Position numbers and translations under genes: made by a program. A stretch of DNA of 64,000 nt, from the NCBI GenBank assembly GCA_024648695.1, contig JACAVV010000020.1:1-64000 (forward strand), given 5' to 3'. The DNA comes from Nitrospina sp. (GTDB taxonomy: Bacteria; Nitrospinota; Nitrospinia; Nitrospinales; JACRGP01). The first letter of the stretch is position 1. Each line of letters starts with the position of its first letter. Of this stretch, positions 34,659-44,332 are shown in pieces. The notes below the pieces were generated by a model, which searched no databases, was not told the origin of the DNA, and worked only from the letters and a program-made list of their open reading frames with translations.

Positions 34659-35129
34659 TCACTTCAGCAATCCCTCAAACTTCAGATCAGAAAAAAACAG
34701 TTTTTTATCTTCCGACTTTTTGATCTTCTCCCCGGCTTCTTTTGCCAGGACCAGAAAACGATTGCCGTCCCCTGAGCGTTTGTTCAAATAACTGGCGCGC
34801 GCCTGCGCTTCATAGGCGTAGGCTATGTCAAAATCTTCCATCTCCCTGGGGTATTTCAAGGTCAATTCCAGGCACTGCCCGGCGAATTTTAATGATTGCC
34901 GGGGCTCCTGGGCCACGCTATAAACGCGGGACAACAACCACAGTGCTCGCTGATTGTTCACTCGTTTTCCCAATTGTAACCAGTGGAAACACGAACCATG
35001 CGCCGCATGCACCATCATTTCAATATCTTCTTTGGAACGGCGGGTCTGTTCCAGAAACCTCCAAGCCAGGCTGTTTAAAGATTTGGCGAAGTGAAGGCTC
35101 CATTCATTTTCTTGATTGTCGGCACTCAA
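34659..35129 (-). CDS. helical repeat protein, unknown
   Basis: A 156-residue soluble, mostly helical protein. Segments such as 'ALWLLSRVYSVAQEPRQSLKFAGQCLELTLKY' and 'FDIAYAYEAQARASYLNKRSGDGNRFLVLAKEAGEKIKK' look like two or three TPR-like helix pairs. No family is recognised with confidence. It has no close neighbour on its strand and faces the dab operon divergently across a 373-base AT-rich gap. Confidence 0.55.
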   Translation of the reverse strand: MSADNQENEWSLHFAKSLNSLAWRFLEQTRRSKEDIEMMVHAAHGSCFHWLQLGKRVNNQRALWLLSRVYSVAQEPRQSLKFAGQCLELTLKYPREMEDFDIAYAYEAQARASYLNKRSGDGNRFLVLAKEAGEKIKKSEDKKLFFSDLKFEGLLK

Positions 35130-35502
35130 ATTAAAATATATATATTATGTTAATGAGAATTTGACGAAACTGAATTTTTTAAAAACTTATCCCCTGGATG
35201 GGAATCTAAAAAAAGCATTGGATCAATAAAATTGCTGGAACTATGATTTAAAAGCGCATTTGTTTATACAAAATTACTCATAAATCGCAAAATTTCCAAA
35301 TCTTTAATTATTGAGTTTCATCTCAAAACAAAACCAGGCTGTAAACGAATTTAAATGGTAGCTATATTTTAGTTTTATTTGCAATGAAAATCTTGCGAGC
35401 TAAAATTAACGAATTTCATCTTTTTCCTGATATGATGATTGTTTCTGAAATTGCCTTTGACTTCATTCAATGCCAGAATCAGGGAACCATACTTTCTAAG
35501 TC
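35130..35502. other. AT-rich regulatory gap before the dab operon
   Basis: These 373 bases are clearly more AT-rich than the flanking genes and must hold the promoter of dabB. I could not pick out a single convincing -35/-10 pair. No repeat or RNA gene is seen. Confidence 0.35.
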
Positions 35503-37197
35503 ATGACCATTCCATTTCTCATTATTCTGATTCCCCTTTTCGCTTCAATTCTCATTTGGGTTTTTGGAAAGCCACTGGATTCTCGTGTTGCAAAGCTCGG
35601 GATCACTGCGATATCGATTTCGTGTCTGTTTTCGGCCTTGACGCTCTACCATGTGAGCACTGATGGTCCCATTCATATCATGTGGTGGCCGGTAGATACG
35701 GACAATACCGCCATCTTCAAATTTGGCATATTGGTGGATCGGCTCACTGCTGTCATGATGATGTTGATCACAAGTGTCAGCCTGGTAATCCATGTGTATT
35801 CCGCCCGCTATCTGGAAGGTGATGCGGGCTACGCCCGATTTTTCGCGCTGTTAAGTTTTATTACCTTTGTGATTCTTGCCCTGGTCTCCAGTCCCAACCT
35901 GTTCATGCTGTTTATATTCTGGCAGTTATTGAGTTGGGCTCTCTACCTTCTTCTGGTGTTCAATTTTCCGCATCGTGACGCTTGCAGGAATGCGTTTAAA
36001 ACATTTATCGTTCACCGAGTCGGGGATGTTTCCTTTCTCCTTGGAATCTTCCTGACTTATAAATATTTCGGTACGCTGGAGTTTACGGAACTTTTCAAAG
36101 TGGCTTCGCAACAACCGCAAATGGTTTCGCTGTTGCCGGGCAACGGGTTGGAGATCAGTGCCGTTTCCTTGATCAGCGTTTTAATTTTTGTGGGGGCGAT
36201 GGCCAAATCCTCCCAATTCCCCTTACACGTGTGGTTGCCTGACACGATGGATTCCCCCACTCCCGTGTCGGCTCTCATGCACGCGGGGATCGTCAATGCC
36301 GGCGGATTTTTAATGAATCGATTGGCCCCGTTTTACGCCCTTTCACCTTCGACACTTCATATAGCTTTTGTGATTGGCGTCATTACGGTAGTGCTTGGCG
36401 CTTCTATCATGCTTGTGCAAAACGATATCAAGAAGACCCTGGGGTTTTCCACAATGGGCCAAATGGGCTACATGATTATGGAATGTGGGTTAGGAGGCTT
36501 TGCGCTGGCGATTTTTCATTTGATTGCTCACGGTCTTTTTAAGGCATCCCTGTTTTTGAGCGCAGGACAAGGTATCCATGATTCCCGTGAAGAACCCAAG
36601 TTTCCCGAATCCTCAGGACACGAAAAAGTGATTTTTCCACCGCAATTAACCTGGATCACGGGTCTCGTCCTCACGCTCATCATGCCGTTGATTATTCTAA
36701 TGGTGGCCCACGGTGTGCTGGACGTTCCACTGGAAGATGCTCATGGCGCGGTTATTTTTCTGTTTTTCGCCTGGGTCACGGCTTCTCAGGCTATGTTTAG
36801 TCTGTTTCGGCTTCATGCGGTGGCCTCCTGGAAAGTGGCGGGTGCCATGATTGCCGCTTTGTTTTTAATCGGATTTATCTATCTGTGGGCGGCAGAAGAG
36901 TTCACCCATTTTCTGTATCCCGAACCGGGGTTGGCGGATGAGTTTTTCATGGCCGCGGCGCTCAATCCACAGGTTTTTGATATGCTGGTTCTCCTGGCGA
37001 CCCTGTTCATTATTTTTGGCTGGGTGGTGCTTTACACCAACGCCAAGGGCCAGAGAATCTTTACCAGGGACTGGCTTCTGCCCATTCGAAATAAACTGTA
37101 CATCCTTTTGATCAATCGATGTTACGTAGATATTATTTACCTTCGTTGGAGCGAATGCATGATGCGATGGGCCCAAAAAGTAGCCCTTCGTTTTTGA
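35503..37197 (+). CDS. dabB: DabB: NuoL/MrpA-type proton-conducting subunit of inorganic-carbon transporter
   Basis: A 564-residue membrane protein with ~14 segments, of the NuoL / antiporter family. Proton-antiporter motifs are 'KSSQFPLHVWLPDTMDSPTPVSALMHAGIVNAGGFLMNR' (conserved Lys, His and Pro) and 'QNDIKKTLGFSTMGQMGYM' followed by 'AIFHLIAHGLFKASLFLSAG'. It is not a complex I gene, because its neighbours are dabA and a PII-like gene rather than other nuo genes. DabB pairs with DabA and is thought to let cation flow drive CO2-to-bicarbonate conversion. It is first in a four-gene operon. Confidence 0.9.
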   Translation: MTIPFLIILIPLFASILIWVFGKPLDSRVAKLGITAISISCLFSALTLYHVSTDGPIHIMWWPVDTDNTAIFKFGILVDRLTAVMMMLITSVSLVIHVYSARYLEGDAGYARFFALLSFITFVILALVSSPNLFMLFIFWQLLSWALYLLLVFNFPHRDACRNAFKTFIVHRVGDVSFLLGIFLTYKYFGTLEFTELFKVASQQPQMVSLLPGNGLEISAVSLISVLIFVGAMAKSSQFPLHVWLPDTMDSPTPVSALMHAGIVNAGGFLMNRLAPFYALSPSTLHIAFVIGVITVVLGASIMLVQNDIKKTLGFSTMGQMGYMIMECGLGGFALAIFHLIAHGLFKASLFLSAGQGIHDSREEPKFPESSGHEKVIFPPQLTWITGLVLTLIMPLIILMVAHGVLDVPLEDAHGAVIFLFFAWVTASQAMFSLFRLHAVASWKVAGAMIAALFLIGFIYLWAAEEFTHFLYPEPGLADEFFMAAALNPQVFDMLVLLATLFIIFGWVVLYTNAKGQRIFTRDWLLPIRNKLYILLINRCYVDIIYLRWSECMMRWAQKVALRF

Positions 37198-37216
37198 AAC
37201 TCGACGGATAAGCCTG

Positions 37217-38446
37217 ATGAACTTTGAAAGTATTCTATTTTTAATTTTTGCTCTGGGACCTCTTCTTCTTGGAATGGTTTGGAGAATCCAAGCTGGCTCC
37301 TTTTCGATGCTTCGTTATACCGGCATGATGGTGCTGGGTGCTATTGGCATGGGTTTGCTTGTGGTTAAATCTGCAGATCCCACCATCGTGATTTTGGAAG
37401 AAGCCGTTGTCCTTGCAGGCTTTTGTGTCTTGCTGAGCCAGAACGAAACGGAAGATAGCACCTTTATTTGTTCCACCGCTATGATTGTTCTGGGATTGGC
37501 ATTGGGATTTTTAACGCTGACGGGGATAATGAGCAAGGTGTTTCTGATTGGTCTTCTGGTATTTGCAGGAAAATCCATCTATCGAGACGATCCAGGCGCA
37601 GTTCGAACGAATCTGGCCCTTGGCCAAATCGCACTGACCATTCTTTGCTCATTAGTTTCCGGGTTCAGTGGAACCACCCTGCAGGCGATGATGGGTATTT
37701 TCATAACGGTGATTTTCTTGCCGCTGATTCCCCTCCACCAGCCTTTTTTATGTATCATTAAAAATGCCAAAGGAAGCCTTACCAGTTTTTGGATCATTGT
37801 GTGGTTGGCTGTGGGTATTGATGAATTGCATCTGATACACGACTCGATTCCGGCTGGAATGTTGTTCATCTTGCGCCTGCTGGCTTTCATAAGCGCTGGT
37901 TACGCTTCGTTAGTGTGTCTCGGACAACAAAGATGGAATTTGTTCATAGGCTCTGCTGTCATTGCGCATGTTGCATTGATTTGGGGTCTGCTGGAACCTT
38001 TTCCGGATTTCACCCAATGGGGAATGTCTTTTGGTGTGACCCTGGCCCTGGTGATGGGCGGACTGTGTCTCGCGTTTTCGTTCATTCGACAACGTTATGG
38101 CTGGCAAATCATTGGAAAACTTCCCGGCCTTGCTTCACCGATGCCCCGCTTTGGTACAGTCATGATTTTTCTTGTGAGTTTCGCTATGGTCCTTCCGGTA
38201 TTTCCCGCCATACCGGGACTGAATTCAATGCCGAGCGTTTTTAGTAAAGATATTCCGATTTTAATGACCTTGTTTATTATCCTGGTAGTCTGGTTGGCGG
38301 GCGGATGGTATTTTTCAAATATGCTTCATCAGACAGCCTATGGAACGGCCCGTTCTGATGTCACTTATACGGACCTGCGCCCGGCAGAATGTGTCGCCGT
38401 TACCGCCCTGTTGCTGGGGGCCACCTATAGTGGACTGGTCTACTAG
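37217..38446 (+). CDS. divergent NuoM/MrpD-like membrane subunit in the dab operon
   Basis: A 409-residue integral membrane protein with ~12 segments, placed 19 bases after dabB and 44 bases before dabA. It looks like a strongly diverged antiporter-type subunit: 'LPLIPLHQPF' recalls 'LPLHTWLPD', 'SAVIAHVALIWGLL' recalls the 'S.AH.G' helix, and 'GLASPMPRFGTVMIFLVSFAMVLPVFPAIPGL' recalls the NuoM 'GL....PR......F..A..GLPG..GF' segment. The buried Lys of the proton path is not obvious. It may be a second membrane subunit of the transporter. The relation is by eye and needs a profile search. Confidence 0.6.
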   Translation: MNFESILFLIFALGPLLLGMVWRIQAGSFSMLRYTGMMVLGAIGMGLLVVKSADPTIVILEEAVVLAGFCVLLSQNETEDSTFICSTAMIVLGLALGFLTLTGIMSKVFLIGLLVFAGKSIYRDDPGAVRTNLALGQIALTILCSLVSGFSGTTLQAMMGIFITVIFLPLIPLHQPFLCIIKNAKGSLTSFWIIVWLAVGIDELHLIHDSIPAGMLFILRLLAFISAGYASLVCLGQQRWNLFIGSAVIAHVALIWGLLEPFPDFTQWGMSFGVTLALVMGGLCLAFSFIRQRYGWQIIGKLPGLASPMPRFGTVMIFLVSFAMVLPVFPAIPGLNSMPSVFSKDIPILMTLFIILVVWLAGGWYFSNMLHQTAYGTARSDVTYTDLRPAECVAVTALLLGATYSGLVY

Positions 38447-38490
38447 ACACCGATTGTTAAACTCTTTCAGGAGGCCAACGAGTTAAAGCC

Positions 38491-41400
38491 ATGCCTGTGC
38501 TTGAGGAAAAAGAAATTTCAGCGTCCAATGAGTCGCAACGCATAGAATTACGGTCCTTGGTGAATCTTGCGGGTGAACCGATCTCGCATTTCTGGCCGAT
38601 GAAAACGTTTATTCATCACAACCCGCTTCATGGTCTGGAGCATTTGCCGTTTGAAAAAGCCATAAACGAAGCGAACCGGTTTTTTGGAGGCCGTGGTTAC
38701 CTTCCCAATGCAGAGTACCGGAATTATTTCAGGCAGGGCCGGATTACCGAAGAGGCCGTCGACGAAGCATTAAAAGAAATCGCACAGGATTCTGCGGTCA
38801 CTATCGGCGGTCGTAAACTCCCTCATCAGGAAATCCTGAAAACCATCCTCATTCATGGCACCGAAACCGTCGCGCCCGATGTGAGTTCGGCGCTTTTGCA
38901 ACCTTCTCTCAATAAAGCTGAAGTCCGGGATCTTCGCGAAAAAATTAAAGATTTATTAAATATAAGAACACCAAAGGAATTTCTGGTCGCCCATGCCAAC
39001 CGGGAGAAAGATGACCTGGCGACTCAATACACTCTGGGAAAATGGTGCGATCAATCTCTTGGGACTCGAGTGCAGGATCAAATCAACGGTCAAATCATCA
39101 AATGGTGTGCCGGCTTTCTCGATGAGGGACACGCTCCCTGGGCAATGCCTTTACGTAAGAAAACGTTTTATGGCGGTTGGAAAAATCTGGTGCTGGAGGA
39201 TGCCGCCGGTTCCATTTTGGGAATCAAGGATTGGAAAGCAAAAGTCCGGAAATTGCCGGACCGGCCTGAAGACGCGATTCTGGAAAGTCTGGACATACTG
39301 CACCTTCCCAAGAATTTGTGGATTGACTATTTCTCTTTGCATTTTGCCGATATGTCCGGATGGACCGGATTCATCAAATGGCGGTCGGAGCAAATGGACT
39401 ATGAGTGGCAAAACGCTTTTCCCATGGACCTTATCAAATACATGGCTGTCCGGCTTTTTTATGAACGTGAGTTTGTGGCGATTGCCTGCCGCGATAACCT
39501 CGGTATTCCCGGCACCTATGTGGCCATACAAGATTTCCTGAAAGATCATCCCGTTGGGTATGGTCTCTACAAGGAATTTCATACACTTGGATTGCCGGAT
39601 GAAGTTGCTGACTCAATAGATCCATCTTTGTTCCTTACCAATCCTCTGAATATCGATGCCCTCGATCAATGCGATTCAACAACCGTTTCCAATTGGAAAC
39701 AGATTCGCCTGCAACAAGAGGCCGATTGTAAAACCTTGACGGTTTTACATCTGTTGAAATCGTTGAATATTTCATTAAAGGATGCTCAGAACAGTTCGGA
39801 TGAAACACTGGAGACCTTGCTTGACTGGATAGGGCAGTTTCCGGAGTCACAGCACGGGCCCCTGTGGCTCAAGACTTTCGAATCTAGTTTTATCAGGAAT
39901 TTCGTGACGCGGTTTTCAACAAACATAGAAAAGCTGGCAAAAAACGATGAATCTGAAGAAGAGCCGCAAGAATCGCGGCCTCTGTCGCAATCCCTGTTTT
40001 GCATCGATGTGCGTTCGGAAAGCTTCCGAAGGCATCTCGAAGAAATTGGTGGCAACGAAACCTTTGGCTTCGCCGGGTTTTTTGGCATTCCCTTATGCTA
40101 CCAGGGCTTTACCAGCGAACAGCAAACCGATCAGTGTCCAGTCCTTTTAAAACCCAAACACGTGGTGAAAGAAATTCCACGCGCCTATCAGGCCAGGGCG
40201 GCTGAGAAATTTCTGGAAGGTCATCAACTGGCCAAAACGGGCCATACTCTGCTTCACGACTTGAAAGAAAACGTGATCACTCCGTATATCATGGTCGAAG
40301 CCATAGGCTGGTTCTTCGGGTTCCGCCTGTTTGGTCAGACCCTGCGACCCAAATGGTATGACAAAACCGTTTCCTGGATTAAGAAGAGTTTGGCCATTCC
40401 CATTAAAACCACTCTGACCGTGGATAAAATCGACCGGGAAGAGGCGCATCAAATGGTGGCTACCAAACACCGTGAAATCATTTACCGCCTGTTCATTGAA
40501 AAATACGGCCAGCATGGGGCCACGGTGCCTCATGACCAGGTGGAACGATTGCGGAAACTGGCGCTGGAAAAGGTTTCTTCCGATAGCCAGGAGGATGAGG
40601 AACTGTATCGACTTCTACAGTGGAATGAGTCCGACTTGCAAGCGTTTATTGTTGCGCTCAGAAAGGAATTCAATATCACCGAACGGGATGTGGACCGCCG
40701 GATCACTCAAGTGACGCAAACCGGGTTTACCGTATCCGAGCAGGCCCATTTTGTGGAAACGGCGCTCAGGATTTTAGGGTTCACAAAAACATTTGCCCGA
40801 CTGGTCCTCTTTTGTGCGCATGGAAGTACCTCAGACAACAATCCCTATGAATCTGCTCTTGATTGCGGCGCTTGTGGCGGGAATCATGGAATCTCCAATG
40901 CCCGTGCACTAGCCGTCATGGCCAACAAACCGGAGGTTCGCCAAATGCTGGTATGCCGCGGACTCCAGATTCCGCCGGATACGCATTTTCTTCCCGGCCA
41001 GCATGACACCACAACGGATGAAGTGGAACTTTACGATCTTGAAGATGTCCCTGCCACGCATCGCAAGGATTTAAACCGCTTGCAACGGGACCTTCTTGAG
41101 GCCGGTGAAAAAAACAGCCGCGAACGGCTCGCCCGGTTTCCCGATGAATCCCCCTTGAAGAAAGATGATTTAGCCCTGCCGCGCGCCAAAGAACGAAGCA
41201 TGGACTGGTCGCAGGTCCGACCGGAATGGGGCTTGTCCAAGCATACCGCCTTCATCGTTGGGCGTCGCCTTTTGACCCAGGGTATCAACCTGGAGGGCCG
41301 GACCTTTTTGCATTCTTATGATTACGCCCAGGATCCCACAGGGAAATATCTGGAAATAATCATGACCGCGCCAATGATCGTGGGTAACTGGATCAACATG

Positions 41401-41748
41401 GAACATTATTTTTCTACCGTGGATCCCGAGGTTTATGGAAGCGGCAGTAAGGTGTATCACAATGTGGCCAGCCGTGTAGGCGTCATGTATGGAACCGAGA
41501 GCGACCTGTGTGTGGGGCTTCCCGTACAAACCGTTCTGGATGGCGACAAGCCTTACCATGAACCCATGCGATTGTTCACCATCATTGAGGCTCCGCTGGA
41601 TAGAATTGCAAATATCGTCGCGGCCCATGATATACTTCAGAAATTAACAGGAAACCAATGGATAAATATTGTCGGTTTAAATCCCGAAGATATGGAATTT
41701 TATCTCTTTCAAGCACCGAAAGACTGGCAACTCATAAAACAAAACTAA
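38491..41748 (+). CDS. dabA: DabA (DUF2309): carbonic-anhydrase-like subunit of inorganic-carbon transporter
   Basis: A 1085-residue soluble, membrane-associated protein of the DUF2309/DabA family. The zinc site resembles beta-carbonic anhydrase and is complete: Cys504 and Asp506 in 'FCIDVRSESFRRHLE', His777 in 'LFCAHGSTSDNNPYESALDCGACGG' and Cys792. The spacing of 15 between His and Cys fits known DabA. 'SHFWPMKTFIHHNPLHGLE' at the start and 'IVGNWINMEHYFSTVDPEVYGSGSKVYHNVASRVGVM' near the end are family signatures. With DabB it hydrates CO2 in the cytosol in one direction, accumulating bicarbonate for carbon fixation. It is longer than the ~830-residue proteobacterial type. GAGG precedes the ATG. 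Confidence 0.95.
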   Translation: MPVLEEKEISASNESQRIELRSLVNLAGEPISHFWPMKTFIHHNPLHGLEHLPFEKAINEANRFFGGRGYLPNAEYRNYFRQGRITEEAVDEALKEIAQDSAVTIGGRKLPHQEILKTILIHGTETVAPDVSSALLQPSLNKAEVRDLREKIKDLLNIRTPKEFLVAHANREKDDLATQYTLGKWCDQSLGTRVQDQINGQIIKWCAGFLDEGHAPWAMPLRKKTFYGGWKNLVLEDAAGSILGIKDWKAKVRKLPDRPEDAILESLDILHLPKNLWIDYFSLHFADMSGWTGFIKWRSEQMDYEWQNAFPMDLIKYMAVRLFYEREFVAIACRDNLGIPGTYVAIQDFLKDHPVGYGLYKEFHTLGLPDEVADSIDPSLFLTNPLNIDALDQCDSTTVSNWKQIRLQQEADCKTLTVLHLLKSLNISLKDAQNSSDETLETLLDWIGQFPESQHGPLWLKTFESSFIRNFVTRFSTNIEKLAKNDESEEEPQESRPLSQSLFCIDVRSESFRRHLEEIGGNETFGFAGFFGIPLCYQGFTSEQQTDQCPVLLKPKHVVKEIPRAYQARAAEKFLEGHQLAKTGHTLLHDLKENVITPYIMVEAIGWFFGFRLFGQTLRPKWYDKTVSWIKKSLAIPIKTTLTVDKIDREEAHQMVATKHREIIYRLFIEKYGQHGATVPHDQVERLRKLALEKVSSDSQEDEELYRLLQWNESDLQAFIVALRKEFNITERDVDRRITQVTQTGFTVSEQAHFVETALRILGFTKTFARLVLFCAHGSTSDNNPYESALDCGACGGNHGISNARALAVMANKPEVRQMLVCRGLQIPPDTHFLPGQHDTTTDEVELYDLEDVPATHRKDLNRLQRDLLEAGEKNSRERLARFPDESPLKKDDLALPRAKERSMDWSQVRPEWGLSKHTAFIVGRRLLTQGINLEGRTFLHSYDYAQDPTGKYLEIIMTAPMIVGNWINMEHYFSTVDPEVYGSGSKVYHNVASRVGVMYGTESDLCVGLPVQTVLDGDKPYHEPMRLFTIIEAPLDRIANIVAAHDILQKLTGNQWINIVGLNPEDMEFYLFQAPKDWQLIKQN

Positions 41749-41772
41749 CTTATTGAGAAGGATTGAGACCAA

Positions 41773-42108
41773 ATGAGCAGTGTGAAACTTCACCCCATGA
41801 AAGAAGTTAAAATCATAATCGAAGGAGAGCACCTTCGTTTTGTGACGGACGTTCTGGACCGGATCAAGGCCAGCGGTTACACAATCTTTAGCAGTATTTC
41901 CGGAAAAGGTCATGGCGGTTTCCATGAAGGGCACATGATGTTCAATGACACCAGTAGCCTGCAAATGGTCCTGACCGTTGTTCCCGAAGAAAAACTCGAC
42001 CCGATTCTTTCCGGACTCAAACCCTTTCTGGAACGCCACTCCGGCAGTCTTTTTGTTCTTGATGCCTGCGTGCTTCGGCCCGATCATTTCGATCCCGCTG
42101 ATTCCTGA
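41773..42108 (+). CDS. PII-like protein of the dab operon
   Basis: A 111-residue protein with the PII/CutA-like ferredoxin fold: 'KEVKIIIEGEHLRFVTDVLDRIKASGYTIFSSISGKGHGG', an exposed T-loop-like segment 'HEGHMMFNDTS', then 'LQMVLTVVPEEKLDPILSGLKPFLERHSGSLFVLDACVLRP'. It lacks the Tyr-uridylylation motif of GlnB. PII-like proteins linked to inorganic-carbon transporters sense adenine nucleotides or bicarbonate and modulate the transporter; that role is inferred from position, 24 bases after dabA. A terminator-like hairpin follows. Confidence 0.85.
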   Translation: MSSVKLHPMKEVKIIIEGEHLRFVTDVLDRIKASGYTIFSSISGKGHGGFHEGHMMFNDTSSLQMVLTVVPEEKLDPILSGLKPFLERHSGSLFVLDACVLRPDHFDPADS

Positions 42109-42150
42109 AGCGGATATTTTAAAAAAAGCCCAACCGGGCAAACTTATTAT

Positions 42151-42184
42151 CCCTGGCCCTGCAACGGGCCGGCACAGGGCTTTT
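42151..42184 (+). terminator. probable terminator of the dab operon
   Basis: CCCTG (42151-42155) pairs with CAGGG (42175-42179), enclosing the inner pair GCCC (42156-42159) and GGGC (42166-42169), and is followed by CTTTT. It is 42 bases past the PII-like stop. Confidence 0.55.
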
Positions 42185-42269
42185 GCATATCTTCTTCCCG
42201 ATAGACTTGCCTTGAGGCTCGACTCTGACTTTCAAAAAAGCGGACGTCTCTTGCCATTATTTCGCACCA

Positions 42270-42581
42270 CTAAACATACCAAACCCCATTCGTCATCTGG
42301 CAGTCGATGGAATCCAGAACCATATGGATCACCAGTCCAATGCCAACAAGCCTCACCTTTTTAAAAAAAGTCAAAGACAGATAAACGGCGATAAGAAAAA
42401 AACCGTGCAAAGGATGAAAGCCGATACTGCACCGATTCGGGTCATACACAGGATCCGCCAGCAGGTGATCCACGTCCACAAGCATCGTGGCCATCAACAG
42501 GAAATACGCCCATTGCCAGTCCCGGCGAAAAAACAAACCGACAACAATCGCCGGAATGAGAAAATGTAAAAAAATATGCAT
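42270..42581 (-). CDS. small membrane protein with metal-binding motif (DUF6122-like)
   Basis: A 103-residue protein with about three membrane segments and a conserved set of polar residues: 'HIFLHFLIPAIV' at the start, 'ATMLVDVDHLLADPVYDPNRCSIGFHPLHG' in the middle and 'GLVIHMVLDSIDC' at the end. The His/Asp pattern (H, DxDH, HPLH, HxxLD) resembles membrane-embedded metal-dependent phosphatase/hydrolase-like proteins (YdjM and DUF6122 group). The function is unknown. It is convergent with the dab operon. Confidence 0.65.
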   Translation of the reverse strand: MHIFLHFLIPAIVVGLFFRRDWQWAYFLLMATMLVDVDHLLADPVYDPNRCSIGFHPLHGFFLIAVYLSLTFFKKVRLVGIGLVIHMVLDSIDCQMTNGVWYV

Positions 42582-42704
42582 GTTCTCTCTTTAAAAGTCC
42601 AGTTGACTCCCAATAGTAAAGCCCGTTAGTCTAGCAAAAAAAGAACAAAAGTTGTTAGTCTGTAAACTTTACAGAAACCATAAAAAATACCAGCTACGAA
42701 AAAA

Positions 42705-42775
42705 GCACACCCTCTCCACTGGGGGAGAGGGTTAAGGTGTGGGGGAGGGGTAAATAAGGCCGAAGACCTAACTTT
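42705..42775. repeat. intergenic repeat (family copy)
   Basis: CACACCCTCTCCACTGGGGGAGAGGGTTAAGGTGTGGGGGAGGGGTAAATAAGGCCGAAGACCTAA carries the same motif order as copy B's interior (CACCCTCTCCCC..GGGAG..AAGGGGAT..AAGGCCGAAGGTCC). A hairpin CCCTCTCC/GGAGAGGG is inside it. Confidence 0.5.
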
Positions 42776-42815
42776 AAGAATTCTATAAATCCTGACAAAC
42801 AAAAAGGAAAACACA

Positions 42816-43235
42816 ATGAACCTGCTCTGGGCATTCTATTTAATGGGAGCTTTTTCGGTCGTATTAGGAATCACCCATTTCTTCATGCCTATCCTGCTCG
42901 ATTTCCGCAACGCCATCCCTGAGGAAGGCCCTCCGATCAAACCCTTTCGTATCGGATCCTTCACCTACCGCACTCAACGCTCCGATCTTTACGGCATCGC
43001 CTGGGTGATGAACCATTGCGTCAGTTTCGTGATTCTGACAGTTGGGATTGTCGATCTATACGTAACAAAATGGATCAGCACACCGATGGCCCCAATCATT
43101 TGTACCTGGATTGCCCTCTGGTGGTTCCTCCGCGCCGCATGTCAATTCTATCTGGGCAAAAGGCGAGGAGACTGGGCAGTCTTCTTTTGGTTCGCATTTT
43201 TGGGAGTAGTGCATCTATATACAATGATTAACTGA
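42816..43235 (+). CDS. four-segment membrane protein, unknown
   Basis: A 139-residue integral membrane protein with four predicted segments ('LLWAFYLMGAFSVVLGITHFFM', 'WVMNHCVSFVILTVGIVDLYV', 'MAPIICTWIALWWFLRAACQFYL', 'WAVFFWFAFLGVVHLYTMI'). I do not recognise a named family. An AAGGAAAA ribosome site precedes the ATG, supporting a real gene. It stands alone. Confidence 0.65.
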   Translation: MNLLWAFYLMGAFSVVLGITHFFMPILLDFRNAIPEEGPPIKPFRIGSFTYRTQRSDLYGIAWVMNHCVSFVILTVGIVDLYVTKWISTPMAPIICTWIALWWFLRAACQFYLGKRRGDWAVFFWFAFLGVVHLYTMIN

Positions 43236-43403
43236 GCACCTTTCCCATTTTATGGCTCCTTCACATATTCTTTCTGGCAAAAAGTTTTAAGGAATCTATT
43301 TTGGGTATTTGATAATATTACCTTCACGGATTTTCTTATTTTCCTGTGGTACTTTCCGCCCGAAGGGAAAATAATTTTTTGGCGATTTTGAGGTTTTACT
43401 TTG

Positions 43404-44138
43404 ATGCTCCACTCCACATCTCACCGCCCCTATGCCATCCCTGATTCCACCTGGGTGATGCGAATGGCCTGGGAATCTGTATTGTTTATGCACTGGCGAA
43501 TCGACCCGGAAGTATTGCGTCCGTTGATACCTGAGAAACTTGAAATCGACACGTTTGATGGACAAGCCTGGATTGGTGTAGTGCCATTTATAATGACTGG
43601 GGTGACGCCGCGCTGGGTGCCGGAACTGCCCTGGGTGTCGTGTTTTCCGGAATTGAATGTGCGCACCTATGTGGTACACGACGGCAAGCCGGGGGTCTGG
43701 TTTTTCAGTCTGGATGCAGGCAATCCCCTGGCAGTGTGGGTCGCGCGCAAGACTTTTCATTTGCCCTATTTCAATGCACGGATGAAGTGTAGGCGGGTAG
43801 ACGGTTCAATCGTTTACCGCAGTGAGCGGACGCATCGGGGTGCCCCATTGGCTGTGCTTAAAGCCAGGTATCGACCGGTGGGCGAGGTGTATGGGTCTGC
43901 TCCAGGAAATCTGGATTACTGGCTGACCGAGCGCTATTGTTTGTATTCTGCCAATCCTGCGGGACGGGTGTATCGGGGAGATATTCATCATGCACCCTGG
44001 CCTTTGCAGAATGCGGAAGCGGAGCTTGAATTCAATTCGATGGTGAACGGGTTAGCAATCGAATTGCTGTCCGATCCGCCCCTATGCCTGTTTGCAGAAA
44101 AAGTCGATGTGGTGGCCTGGCCCCTGTTGGAGGTTTAA
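43404..44138 (+). CDS. DUF2071 (YqjF-family) protein
   Basis: A 244-residue soluble protein of the DUF2071/YqjF family, with characteristic 'FMHWRIDPEVLRPLIPEKLEIDTFDGQAWIGVVPFIM' at the start, 'CFPELNVRTYV' and 'GVWFFSLDAGNPLAVWVARKTFHLPY' in the middle. The fold resembles acetoacetate decarboxylase; no enzymatic activity is assigned to the family. The frame opens with TTG at 43401 but the adjacent ATG at 43404 is used. It is a single gene. Confidence 0.88.
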   Translation: MLHSTSHRPYAIPDSTWVMRMAWESVLFMHWRIDPEVLRPLIPEKLEIDTFDGQAWIGVVPFIMTGVTPRWVPELPWVSCFPELNVRTYVVHDGKPGVWFFSLDAGNPLAVWVARKTFHLPYFNARMKCRRVDGSIVYRSERTHRGAPLAVLKARYRPVGEVYGSAPGNLDYWLTERYCLYSANPAGRVYRGDIHHAPWPLQNAEAELEFNSMVNGLAIELLSDPPLCLFAEKVDVVAWPLLEV

Positions 44139-44332
44139 CGTGCTTACTTTAGAACTTCCATTGCGGGCAAAATGAAACCAGAGATTCTCTGGTGAGGTAT
44201 TTCTCTTCAACTGTTAGCAGGTCGTTCCAAATGCCTTTCAACATTTTTTAAATTGTCCTCTTTTACTAAGTCCTTTATAATCTCCCGGACTTTTGATTTA
44301 CATCACTAGCCTGATTTTCCATCCTTACTTAC

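Noticed and set aside
35503-38446. Complex I (nuo) operon fragment
   Set aside because: The NuoL-like gene is followed by dabA and a PII-like gene, and no other nuo subunit is present; DabB is the better reading.
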